Shown here: positions 6,795 through 14,489 of the stretch, piece after piece
How positions within the stretch are numbered: the first letter of the stretch is position 1
Layout of the letters: the number at the start of each line of letters is the position of its first letter
From: Phycisphaerales bacterium UBA4658
Lineage (GTDB): Bacteria; Planctomycetota; Phycisphaerae; Phycisphaerales; UBA1924
Direction of reading: 5' to 3'
Assembly (NCBI GenBank): GCA_002405485.1
Contig: DHLW01000145.1
Coordinates: forward strand, 258 to 15,330
Length of the DNA stretch: 15,073 nt
Made by a program: the position numbers and the translations under genes
Notes under the pieces: model-generated
Told to the model about the DNA's origin: nothing
The model's input: the letters and a program-made list of their open reading frames with translations, nothing else
Databases searched by the model: none

Positions 6795-7147
6795 TCGACG
6801 CGGTGCTGACCATCGCCCAGTCGCAGACGCCCGGCCCCATGGCCCAGGCGACGCTGTTCCACTACCTGATCGTTTCCGCGCTCATGTTCGGGATCGGGCT
6901 CATCGGCTTTCTCACACGCCGAAACCTGATCATCATGTTCCTGTGCACGGAGCTCATGTTCCAGGCGGCGGGGATAGCCCTGATCGCCTTCAGCCGGTTC
7001 CACCTGAACCACACCGGCGAGACGTTCGTGATCTTCGTGCTCACCATTGCCGCGGCCGAGGCGGCCCTGGCTCTGGCCCTGGTGGTGCTCCTGTTCCGTC
7101 GGCGTGAAACGCTGGACGCCGGGGTGTGGTCGCAGCTCCGCGGCTGA
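6791..7147 (+). CDS. nuoK: NADH-quinone oxidoreductase subunit K
   Basis: Small three-helix subunit of the proton-pumping membrane arm of complex I (MrpC-like). Both essential intramembrane glutamates are present, E54 in FLCTELMFQAA and E90 in LTIAAAEAALALALVV, 36 residues apart as in E. coli (E36/E72). The cytoplasmic loop FLTRRN and terminal LLFRRRETLDAG fit the family. At 118 aa it has an N-terminal lead of about 17 residues compared with the usual 100-aa form; a second Met at residue 17 is a possible later start. The ATG at 6791 is supported by GGAGG six bases upstream (6780-6784) and by the ATGA overlap with nuoJ. Confidence 0.96.
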   Translation: MIDAVLTIAQSQTPGPMAQATLFHYLIVSALMFGIGLIGFLTRRNLIIMFLCTELMFQAAGIALIAFSRFHLNHTGETFVIFVLTIAAAEAALALALVVLLFRRRETLDAGVWSQLRG

Positions 7148-7203
7148 CGGTCGTCCTTGTCGTGCCCGAACCTCTGACTGGCCCCATTCCTTTCGAGAAC
7201 CTC

Positions 7204-9585
7204 GTGACGGACCTGATCAACCAACTCCAGCTCGTGCTCGCGGTCGCTGGCGATCCGGCACACGCCTCCGGGGCTCGCCCGGGCGGCCCGACGCTCGGCG
7301 AACTGCCGAACTGGGTCCTGGCGATGCCCTTTTTGCCGCTCCTGGCCTGCGTGCTCTGCGGGTTGTGCGCGGTCTTCAAGGTTCGAACCAAGCTCCCCGC
7401 GATCATCACCGTGGTCTCGCTGGCGGGGTCGTTCGTGGTGGCGATTCTGGCGTATCAGATGACCATGTCCGGCGGGGCCGGGGGCGGCGGTCAGTACGCC
7501 GTGCTGAAGGCGTGGGACTGGATCAACTTCCAGTTCGGCGTGCGTGAGGCGCAGAGCGTCGTCGCGAACTTCTCGTTCTACATCGACGCGCTGACCTGCC
7601 TGTGGATGCTGTTTGTGTGCGGCCTGGGGGCCGTCATCGCGCTCTATGCCAGCGAGTACATGAGCCACGACGTCGGCCCGGGGTATTGCCGGTTCTTCGT
7701 CGCGTTCAACCTGTTCGTGTTCAGCATGGCCTGCCTGGTCATGGGCGACAACCTGCTGCTGCTCTTCCTCGGGTGGGAGGGCGTGGGGTTGTGCTCGTAC
7801 CTGCTGATCGGGTACTTCTACACCAAGCCGGCCGCCGTGGCCGCCGGCAAGAAGGCGTTCATCGTCAACCGCATCGGCGACCTCGGGCTGTCGATGGGGA
7901 TCATGGCGACGTTCGTGGTCTTCGGGACGGTGGAGTACACCAAGCTCTTTGAGCTCATCGCCGCCGGCAAGACCGGCTCCGGCGCCGACCTTGCCACGCA
8001 CTGGGCGGTCTGGGTGATCCCCGCCCTGCTCACCGTGGGTGCGTTCGGCAAGTCGGCGCAGCTGTTCTTCTACGTCTGGCTTCCGGACGCGATGGAGGGC
8101 CCGACACCGGTGAGCGCCCTCATCCACGCGGCGACCATGGTCACCGCGGGCGTGTTCCTGATCGCGCGGCTCTACCCGCTCTTCACCGCCGATCCGAACC
8201 TCAGCGTGCTCACGTTCGTCGCCTGGGCCGGGGCGATCACCGCGTTCTGGGCGGCGACGATCGAGATGGCCATCTTCGACATCAAGCGGGTCATGGGCTA
8301 TTCGACCATCTCGCAGCTCGGGTTCATGTTCGCCGGGCTCGGGCTGCTCACCCCCGTCGGCGCCGCGTTCCACACCTTCACGCACGCCTTCTTCAAGGCG
8401 ACGCTCTTCCTGGGCGTCGGGGCCGTCATGCACGGCTTCGGGGGCCAGCTCGATCTGCGTCGGCTCTCCGGGGTCATGTGGATGAAGGGCTTCGGGCTCG
8501 TGGGCATCGCCATGCTCATCGGGTCGATCAACCTCTCCGGTGTCCCGTTCACCGCCGGGTACTTCTCCAAGGACCTGATACTCGCCGCCGGATTCGCGAC
8601 CCCCGACACCATGATCGGCGGGGCCCAGTGGGTCGCCTGGCTCCTGCTCATCACAGCGGGCATGACGGCGTACTACACCTTCCGGACCTATCTCCGCGTC
8701 TATGTCGGGCCCAAGGAGTTTGTCCCCGGTGACGACCCAGACCTCGTGGACATGGGCCGCCATCCCAAGGGCACATCGCTCGACGATTGGCACGCTCAGC
8801 ACGGGCACGGTCACGGGCACAGCCACGACCATGGGCACGACCATGGGCATGCCCACGGGCATGATCACGGGCACGGCGGAGTGGCGGATCGCCGACTCGC
8901 CCATCGCCAGGACTTTGATCCCACCACCGAGGAGTTTGACCCGCATCCGCCGGGCCTGGCGATGAAGGCCGCGATCATCATCGTGATGACGCTCTCGGTG
9001 CTTGCCGCGGGGCTCTACTTCTACAAGGCGATGCCCGGCGGGGATCATGGCGGATGGGTCGGGGGCGTGATCCATGCCTCGCAGGTCTCCGGATCGCAGC
9101 CGATCGTGGACAAGGCCCACGGCGGGACGTTCTTCGGCCAGGATCCGCACAAGGTCATGTACTACGTCTCGGCTCTGGTCGGGCTCATCGGCATCCTGAT
9201 CGCCGCGTTCCTGCACGGGCCCAAGGGATGGCAGGGTCTGTTCATCGGCAACCGCGAGAAGTGCGACGTCGCCCCGCGGGCCGATCGACTGGCGAACGCC
9301 TTCGGCCCGCTCACCAAGCTGGCGCGGAACAAGTACTTCGTTGACGAGATCTACGACGCGCTCATCGTCAAGCCGCTCTGGGTGCTCTCGCACATCTTCC
9401 ACCTGATCGACAAGCTGCTCGTCGATGGGCTCGTCAACCTCTTCGGGCTGCTGCCCCGCGGCGCGGGAAGCCTCGCCCGCAAGCAGCAGACCGGCGTGCT
9501 GCACGAGTACGCCATCCGCATGGCCGTGGGTGTCGCCCTCATGCTCGCCATCGTCATCGTCGTCAAAGGCCGGGGGGTGATCTGA
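7204..9585 (+). CDS. nuoL: NADH-quinone oxidoreductase subunit L with His-rich loop
   Basis: Distal antiporter-like proton-pumping subunit of complex I, carrying the long lateral helix. Core marks (from 7204): GWEGVGLCSY with the TM5 glutamate E192, AFGKSAQ with the TM7 lysine K283, WLPDAMEGPTPVSALIHAAT, HAFFKATLFLGVGAVMH and GYFSKD. The C-terminal NKYFVDEIYDALIV, lateral-helix region and QTGVLHEYA complete it. Length is 793 aa against 613 in E. coli. Extra length comes from an N-terminal lead of about 45 residues and from the loop after YTFRTYLRVYVGP, which holds 14 His in 28 residues (encoded at 8791-8874). The start is uncertain: the frame opens at GTG 7126 inside nuoK, with further GTGs at 7162 and 7204. 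I prefer 7204 because third-position GC is low before about 7190 and a weak GAGAA precedes it. Confidence 0.95.
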   Translation: MTDLINQLQLVLAVAGDPAHASGARPGGPTLGELPNWVLAMPFLPLLACVLCGLCAVFKVRTKLPAIITVVSLAGSFVVAILAYQMTMSGGAGGGGQYAVLKAWDWINFQFGVREAQSVVANFSFYIDALTCLWMLFVCGLGAVIALYASEYMSHDVGPGYCRFFVAFNLFVFSMACLVMGDNLLLLFLGWEGVGLCSYLLIGYFYTKPAAVAAGKKAFIVNRIGDLGLSMGIMATFVVFGTVEYTKLFELIAAGKTGSGADLATHWAVWVIPALLTVGAFGKSAQLFFYVWLPDAMEGPTPVSALIHAATMVTAGVFLIARLYPLFTADPNLSVLTFVAWAGAITAFWAATIEMAIFDIKRVMGYSTISQLGFMFAGLGLLTPVGAAFHTFTHAFFKATLFLGVGAVMHGFGGQLDLRRLSGVMWMKGFGLVGIAMLIGSINLSGVPFTAGYFSKDLILAAGFATPDTMIGGAQWVAWLLLITAGMTAYYTFRTYLRVYVGPKEFVPGDDPDLVDMGRHPKGTSLDDWHAQHGHGHGHSHDHGHDHGHAHGHDHGHGGVADRRLAHRQDFDPTTEEFDPHPPGLAMKAAIIIVMTLSVLAAGLYFYKAMPGGDHGGWVGGVIHASQVSGSQPIVDKAHGGTFFGQDPHKVMYYVSALVGLIGILIAAFLHGPKGWQGLFIGNREKCDVAPRADRLANAFGPLTKLARNKYFVDEIYDALIVKPLWVLSHIFHLIDKLLVDGLVNLFGLLPRGAGSLARKQQTGVLHEYAIRMAVGVALMLAIVIVVKGRGVI
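8791..8874 (+). repeat. His-rich low-complexity segment in nuoL
   Basis: Encodes 28 residues of which 14 are His, mostly as alternating GH, DH, SH and AH pairs. At base level it is a degenerate run of CAY GGN and CAY GAY units, less regular than the tract in nuoM. It lies in the loop after the helix ending RVYVGP, a position expected to be cytoplasmic from the known topology of NuoL. Confidence 0.9.
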
Positions 9586-9586
9586 T

Positions 9587-11404
9587 ATGCCCGATCTGCT
9601 GGAATACACCGGGCTGATCCTCCCGATCGGCGTTCTGCTGCCCCTGGTCTTCGCGGCGGCGATCGCACTTGTCCCGCGCGGCAAGCACGACCTCGTCCGC
9701 GCCCTGGCGCTCGTGGGCACGATGCTCCCCATCGCCTGGTTCATCCCGATCGCCAGCGCGTTCGACTGGACCAACGGCGGAGCCACGCACTTCGTCGGGG
9801 TCTACGACTGGTTCACGCCCCTTGGTCTGCGGGCCAGTTTCGGAGCCGACGTCATCAGCATGCTCCTGCTCGGGCTCACCGTCCTGCTCGGGCCGATCTG
9901 CGTGCTGGCATCCTACTCGGCCATCACCGAGCGGGTGCGCACCTATTACGCCTGGCTGCTCATCCTGCAGGCCGCGATGACCGGCGTGTTCGTCGCCCGC
10001 GACCTCATCATGTTCTACGTGTTCTTCGAGTTCACGCTCGTTCCGCTGTACATCCTGATCAACCTCTTCGGGTCCACCAACCGCAAGGCCGCCGCCACCA
10101 AGTTCTTCCTGTACACCTTCACCGGCTCGCTCATCACCCTCGCGGGCCTTGTGTACATCGCCTGGCAGCACAAGATCGGCCACGGGCAGTGGTCGTTCAA
10201 CTTTGCGCACCTCCGCGACTCAGCCCGTGGACTCAGCTTCCATCAGCAGGCGTGGCTCTTCTGGGCCATGCTCGCCGGGTTTGCCATCAAGGTCCCGCTC
10301 TTTCCCGTGCACACCTGGCTGCCGCTGGCCCACACCGAGGCGCCCACGGCCGGCTCGGTCATCCTCGCGGGCGTGCTGCTCAAGCTCGGCACCTACGGGA
10401 TCTACCGGTTCGTCATCGACTTCCTGCCCGCGGCAAGCACGTACTTCGCGCCCACGCTCGCGGTGCTCAGCATCATCGGCATCCTCTACGCGGGGCTCAT
10501 CTGCTGGGTCCAGACCGACGTCAAGAAGCTTGTCGCCTACTCCTCCGTCAGCCACCTCGGGTACTGCGTGCTCGGGCTCTTTGCGCTCAACAGCGTCGGG
10601 CTCACCGGCAGCGTCCTGTACATGATCAACCACGGGCTCTCCACCGGGGCCCTGTTCCTGCTCATCGGGTTCATGTACGAGCGCTACCACACCCGATCGC
10701 TCAAGGAAGTCGGCGGGCTCGCCAAGGTCATGCCCATCTGGGCTTCGTTCATGGTCTTCTTCACCATGTCCAGCGTCGGCCTGCCCGGCCTCAACGGGTT
10801 CATCAGCGAGATCATGTGCCTGCTCGGCGCGTTCCAGGCCAGCGGCATCCACTGGGGCAAGGACGGCGCCCTCCTCCCCGGCGCCACCTGGGGCGAGCTC
10901 GGCCCGTGGTACGCCTTCGCCGCCGGCTTCGGAGTCATCGTCACCGCGATGTACCTGCTCATCATGCTCGGCAAGATCGTCTGGGGGCCGCTCAAGGAGC
11001 CCGCCGGTCACGGGCACGGGCACGGGCACGGGCATGGGCACGGGCATGGGCATGGGCATGATGATGGGAAGGGCGATCACGCTGGTCACGCCACGCTGAG
11101 CAAGGACCTCAACGCCCGCGAGATCGGCGTTCTGCTCCCCCTCGCCGCGCTCTGCCTGGTGCTGGGCCTGTATCCGCAGCCGGTGCTCAAGGCGCTCGAG
11201 GGCCCGACGCAGGAGCTCGCCCGCAACGTCGATCGGTACGGGCGACAGCAACTGCCGCCCAACGACCCGCGAGTTCCGCGGCCGAAGGACCAGCCCGCGG
11301 TTCCGGCCCCCGCCCAGGCCGCACTGCAGCCCGCGCCGGACGCCGTCGCGTCTGAGCTTGTTCGCACCGCGCCCGCCGCGACGGCGGGTGGGGAGGGTCG
11401 CTGA
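9587..11404 (+). CDS. nuoM: NADH-quinone oxidoreductase subunit M with His-rich loop
   Basis: Middle antiporter-like proton-pumping subunit of complex I. The essential residues are at nearly E. coli numbering: E148 in FYVFFEFTLVPLY (E. coli E144), K235 in FAIKVPLFPVHTWLP (K234), LLKLGTYGIY, and E408 in FISEIMCLLGAF (E407). HTEAPTAGSVILAG and VSHLGYCVLG are typical. The protein is 605 aa against 509 in E. coli. The excess is a His-Gly repeat (from H475, encoded at 11009-11059) in the loop after MYLLIMLGKIVWGP, and a Pro/Ala-rich tail of about 70 residues after the last helix. The ATG follows the nuoL stop after a single base, with a G-rich ribosome site just upstream, and the stop overlaps nuoN as TGATG. 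Confidence 0.97.
   Translation: MPDLLEYTGLILPIGVLLPLVFAAAIALVPRGKHDLVRALALVGTMLPIAWFIPIASAFDWTNGGATHFVGVYDWFTPLGLRASFGADVISMLLLGLTVLLGPICVLASYSAITERVRTYYAWLLILQAAMTGVFVARDLIMFYVFFEFTLVPLYILINLFGSTNRKAAATKFFLYTFTGSLITLAGLVYIAWQHKIGHGQWSFNFAHLRDSARGLSFHQQAWLFWAMLAGFAIKVPLFPVHTWLPLAHTEAPTAGSVILAGVLLKLGTYGIYRFVIDFLPAASTYFAPTLAVLSIIGILYAGLICWVQTDVKKLVAYSSVSHLGYCVLGLFALNSVGLTGSVLYMINHGLSTGALFLLIGFMYERYHTRSLKEVGGLAKVMPIWASFMVFFTMSSVGLPGLNGFISEIMCLLGAFQASGIHWGKDGALLPGATWGELGPWYAFAAGFGVIVTAMYLLIMLGKIVWGPLKEPAGHGHGHGHGHGHGHGHGHDDGKGDHAGHATLSKDLNAREIGVLLPLAALCLVLGLYPQPVLKALEGPTQELARNVDRYGRQQLPPNDPRVPRPKDQPAVPAPAQAALQPAPDAVASELVRTAPAATAGGEGR
11009..11059 (+). repeat. Hexanucleotide tandem repeat (CAYGGG)8 coding His-Gly in nuoM
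   Basis: Eight consecutive CAYGGG units (CACGGG or CATGGG, differing only at the third base) followed by one more CAT, giving nine His alternating with Gly. Two further His follow within about nine residues. The unit keeps the reading frame, so copy-number change would only lengthen or shorten the loop. Confidence 0.95.
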
Positions 11405-13017
11405 TGGAATCCATGATCTCGCTGCTCTGGCCTGAGATTGCGCTGTTCATCACGACGTGCATCGTGATGGTGCTTGGTCAGTCCAAGTTCAAGGACACAC
11501 GCGACCTCTGCCCCGGCGTCGCCGCGATCGGGCTCGTGGTCAGCGGCTTCCTGGCCTGGTACTTCCAGGGCGTGACCAGCGAGGCCGTGTTGCCCAACCT
11601 GCCGTTCTACGGCAAGCTCGTGATCTGCGGGGTCGGGCTCATGCTGCTGCTGCTCCTGGCCGGTTCTGCCGATCGGGAGCTGGAGGCCCAGGCGGCTCGG
11701 GGCGTTCCTTTCGAGCCCATCCGCTCCACGCGCGGGGAGTTCTACTCGTTCCTGCTGTTCTCGCTCACCGGGCTGATGCTCTGCACCTCGGCGAGCGACC
11801 TGATCTTCCTGTTCCTCGCCCTCGAGCTGACCTCGCTCCCGACCTATGTCATGGTGAGCATCGCCACGAATCGCAACCGGAGCATGGAGGCGGGCGTCAA
11901 GTACTTCTTCCTCGGGGCCCTCGGGGCCGCGATCTTCCTGTACGGCTTCGTGATGATCTACGGCGGGACGGGCACCACGCAGTTCGCCGACATCACCCGG
12001 ATTGTCGCCGCCCAGGCCGAGGCCGGCGCCATCAATCCGCTGGTGATCCTGGGGGTCGTGCTCTCGCTCATCGGGCTTGGTTTCAAGATCGCGGCGGTGC
12101 CCATGCACTTCTACACCGCCGACGTGTATCAGGGCGCGTCCTCCTCCGTCGCCGGGTTCCTGGCCTTTGTGCCCAAGGCCGCCGGGTTCTTCGCGATCCT
12201 GTCGATCTGCGGACTGGTCGGGTGGACGCATGGCACGCTGGATCAGTCTCTGCCCAGCGGCCCGCGGGTGCTGCTGTGGGTGATGGCGGCGCTCACCATG
12301 ACCATCGGCAACGTGCTGGCGATCATGCAGCGGTCGGTCAAGCGCATGCTCGCGTACAGCTCGATCGCCCACTCGGGGTACATGCTCGTGGGCGTCATCG
12401 CCGGCCCGGGCGGGACCGCCGCCGCGTTCGAGCGCAACGGCATCGCCGCGGTGCTCTTCTACCTTGCCAGCTACGGCATCATGACCATCGGGGCCTTCGC
12501 GGTTCTGGCCTGCCTTGAGAAGAAGCGTTCCGACGGCACGCTCGACGAGGCCGACGATATCGATGATCTCCGAGGGCTCGTCCGCACCCGCCCCGCACTC
12601 GGCTGGACGATGGTCCTCTCCAGCATGGGCCTGCTCGGGCTCCCGCCGCTGCTCGGGTTCCTCGGCAAGCTCCCGCTGTTCACCTCCGGCATCGGCGCCA
12701 GCGAGATCACCCTCGTGCTCGTGCTCGGCGTGAACAGCGCGATCGCCGCGTACTACTACCTGCGGCTCGCCTATGTCTGCTTCATCGACGCGCCGGAGAC
12801 CACCCCCAACGCGCCCACCATCGTCGAAGCCCCCTTCCCCGCACGCAAGTGGGCCGGCGTCATCTCCATGGTCGGCGTCGTCGGGCTTGCGCTGTTTGGC
12901 TCGTGGCTCGGCGACCTCGCGCTTCGCGGGGGCAAGTACAGCCCGCCCAAGTACGTCCAGCCCGCCGCCCAGGACCCCTTAGCCGCACAGCCGCTCACCG
13001 CCGCCGCTCCGGACTGA
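11404..13017 (+). CDS. nuoN: NADH-quinone oxidoreductase subunit N
   Basis: Third antiporter-like proton-pumping subunit of complex I, closest to NuoK. The charged chain is intact: E141 in LALELTSLPTYVM, K228 in GLGFKIAAVPMHFY, K258 in FVPKAAGFF and K422 in GFLGKLPLF, matching E. coli E133, K217, K247 and K395 in order and approximate spacing. The usual PDVY.GAP.P block is altered to ADVYQGASSSVAGFLA. SVKRMLAYSSIAHSGYMLVG is typical. Length is 537 aa (E. coli 485), with a Pro/Ala-rich C-terminal tail. The loop that is His-rich in NuoL and NuoM has no His here. Start: ATG overlapping the nuoM stop (TGATG), GGAGG seven bases upstream (11392-11396). Last gene of the operon; the next gene converges 21 bases away. 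Confidence 0.97.
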   Translation: MESMISLLWPEIALFITTCIVMVLGQSKFKDTRDLCPGVAAIGLVVSGFLAWYFQGVTSEAVLPNLPFYGKLVICGVGLMLLLLLAGSADRELEAQAARGVPFEPIRSTRGEFYSFLLFSLTGLMLCTSASDLIFLFLALELTSLPTYVMVSIATNRNRSMEAGVKYFFLGALGAAIFLYGFVMIYGGTGTTQFADITRIVAAQAEAGAINPLVILGVVLSLIGLGFKIAAVPMHFYTADVYQGASSSVAGFLAFVPKAAGFFAILSICGLVGWTHGTLDQSLPSGPRVLLWVMAALTMTIGNVLAIMQRSVKRMLAYSSIAHSGYMLVGVIAGPGGTAAAFERNGIAAVLFYLASYGIMTIGAFAVLACLEKKRSDGTLDEADDIDDLRGLVRTRPALGWTMVLSSMGLLGLPPLLGFLGKLPLFTSGIGASEITLVLVLGVNSAIAAYYYLRLAYVCFIDAPETTPNAPTIVEAPFPARKWAGVISMVGVVGLALFGSWLGDLALRGGKYSPPKYVQPAAQDPLAAQPLTAAAPD

Positions 13018-13038
13018 CTCCGCGAGCGCACGCGCTGC

Positions 13039-13866
13039 TTACTTGACCTTGATCGACCTGGGATCGAACGCGGGTCTGGGGTATCTGAGCCTCATGCGCT
13101 CCATCCGGTCCACGACGATCTCGGAGATCGCCAGGTTCCGGAACCACTTGCGGTCGCTGGGGATCACATACCACGGCGCGTCGGCGGACGCGCATCTGGC
13201 GATCGCGTCCTCGTACGCGGCCATGTACTTGTTCCACAGGGCTCGCTCGTCCAGATCGCGCGGGTTCATCTTCCAGTGCTTCTCGGGGTCTTCCAGGCGC
13301 TCCTGAAGTCGCTCTCGCTGCTCCTTCTTGGAGATGTGCAGGAAGAACTTGAGCACGACCGTCCCGTTCTCCGAGAGCAGCCGCTCGAAGTCGTTGATCT
13401 GTTGGTATCGCCTGGTCCACACGCTTCTTGGCACAAGCCCGTGCACGCGGACGATGCCCACGTCCTCGTAGTGGGATCTGTTGAAGACCCCGATCTCGCC
13501 GCGCCGCGGGCAGGCCATGTGCACCCGCCACAGGTAGTCGTGCGACAGCTCCAGCTCGCTGGGCTTCTTGAACCCGACGACGCGAACGCCCTGCGGATTG
13601 ACGCCAGTCAGCAGGTGCCGAGTGGTTCCGTCCTTGCCCGAGGTGTCCATGCCCTGCAGGACGATGAGCACCGCGCGCGAGCCCTCCGCATAGAGGACCT
13701 TCTGCAGATCGCTCAGCCGGCGCACGTTGTGGGCTTGCCTGGCGTCCGCCGCACCCTCGTCGTGCAGCCCCAGCGTGTCCCGCGGATCGCGGTCGGCGAG
13801 CTTCGCCGCCCGTCCCGGTCGGACCTTGAACGCGTCCTCGAACTTCTCGCAGAATGTGCTGATCAT
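13039..13866 (-). CDS. PPK2-family polyphosphate:nucleotide phosphotransferase
   Basis: Cytoplasmic kinase that uses inorganic polyphosphate as phosphate donor for nucleotides. Walker A is GMDTSGKD (72-79); the Walker B-like block is FNRSHYEDV (128-136), typical of the branch named 'PPK2 family polyphosphate:nucleotide phosphotransferase'. The lid region has KMNPRDLDERALWNKYMAAY (about 199-218). The end WYVIPSDRKWFRNLAISEIV is also characteristic. At 275 aa it has normal length for a single-domain PPK2. The frame is open back to 14271, but residues before the ATG at 13866 are an Arg/Ala-rich shadow of coaC, so the ATG is preferred although no clear ribosome site precedes it. Which nucleotide (AMP, ADP, GDP) is phosphorylated cannot be read from the sequence. 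It lies 35 bases after coaC on the same strand. Confidence 0.93.
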   Translation of the reverse strand: MISTFCEKFEDAFKVRPGRAAKLADRDPRDTLGLHDEGAADARQAHNVRRLSDLQKVLYAEGSRAVLIVLQGMDTSGKDGTTRHLLTGVNPQGVRVVGFKKPSELELSHDYLWRVHMACPRRGEIGVFNRSHYEDVGIVRVHGLVPRSVWTRRYQQINDFERLLSENGTVVLKFFLHISKKEQRERLQERLEDPEKHWKMNPRDLDERALWNKYMAAYEDAIARCASADAPWYVIPSDRKWFRNLAISEIVVDRMERMRLRYPRPAFDPRSIKVK

Positions 13867-13901
13867 GCCCGCAGCGTACCGCGGCGTGCGTCGATCCGCG
13901 C

Positions 13902-14480
13902 TCAGCCGCGCTTGACCGCCGCGACCACGGCGTCGAACAGCGCGTCGGGCTCGCTCATCCGCCCCGGCCCGCTGGTTCGGCACGCCTGCCACCCCTCGTC
14001 GGGCCCGATGAGCTGGAAGCCGTCCTCGAGCAGTTGCCGAACGTTCCGCTGGTTCGACGGCTGGGCCCACATCGCCGAGTTCATCGCCGGGGCCAGCAGC
14101 ACACTGGTCCGCGACCGATCGATCGCGCTCAGGATGAGCGTCACCACGTCGTCGCACCGCCCGCTGGCCAGCTTCGCCATGCAGTCCATCGTGCACGGCG
14201 CCACGATCGCCACGTGGCAGTTCCGCGCCAGCGCGATGTGCTGAGGGTCGGCGGACTCGATGTGGTCCCACGGACTCGTGTACACAGGCCGCCCCGACAG
14301 GGCCTGGAACGTCAGCGGCGTCACGAACCGCGCCGAGGATTCGGTCATCGCGACCGTTACCATCGCACCCGACTGGGCCAGCCGAGAGACCAGCGCGGCG
14401 GCCTTGTACGCGGCGATACCCCCGCTCACGCCCACAAGGACGTTCACGCCGGAGAGCAACTTGGGATCAACCTGTGCCAA
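13902..14480 (-). CDS. coaC: Phosphopantothenoylcysteine decarboxylase, stand-alone
   Basis: FMN-dependent decarboxylase giving 4'-phosphopantetheine in coenzyme A synthesis. The HFCD flavoprotein fold is clear: GVSGGIAAYKAAALVSRL (17-34), RFVTPLTFQALSG (51-63), QHIALA with catalytic H81, PAMNSAMW with N134, and the clamp QACRTSGPGRMSE with active-site C167. At 192 aa it contains only the CoaC half; most bacteria have a CoaBC fusion of about 400 aa, and no CoaB domain follows here. Deviations: the usual ATAN at the FMN site reads CTMD (96-99), and the Gly after the active-site Cys is Arg. A peptidyl-Cys decarboxylase relative is possible, but location after rpoZ, the common place of coaBC, favours CoaC. 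The start is a TTG with GAGG five bases upstream. Confidence 0.88.
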   Translation of the reverse strand: MAQVDPKLLSGVNVLVGVSGGIAAYKAAALVSRLAQSGAMVTVAMTESSARFVTPLTFQALSGRPVYTSPWDHIESADPQHIALARNCHVAIVAPCTMDCMAKLASGRCDDVVTLILSAIDRSRTSVLLAPAMNSAMWAQPSNQRNVRQLLEDGFQLIGPDEGWQACRTSGPGRMSEPDALFDAVVAAVKRG

Positions 14481-14485
14481 ACCCG

Positions 14486-14489
14486 CCTC
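14486..14489 (-). promoter_or_regulatory. Ribosome binding site of coaC within the rpoZ stop region
   Basis: GAGG on the minus strand, overlapping the rpoZ TGA, with a five-base spacer to the TTG at 14480. This supports a TTG start and translational coupling to rpoZ. Confidence 0.55.

Noticed and set aside
6862..9786. Very long minus-strand open frame (974 codons) opposite nuoK and nuoL
   Set aside because: The product is Arg/Glu/His/Asp-rich without domains and lies exactly opposite conserved nuo genes. Long antisense frames are common in GC-rich coding DNA.
10220..12372. Long minus-strand frames opposite nuoM and nuoN
   Set aside because: Low-complexity charged sequences mirroring real genes; no family motif and no ribosome site.
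13018..13038. Short hairpin AGCG-CACG-CGCT between convergent nuoN and the PPK2 gene as a bidirectional terminator
   Set aside because: Four-base-pair stem with no T-run on either side; too weak to claim.
13867..14271. Upstream extension of the PPK2 frame to 14271
   Set aside because: The extra 135 residues are Arg/Ala-rich and overlap coaC out of frame. The PPK2 domain is complete from the ATG at 13866.
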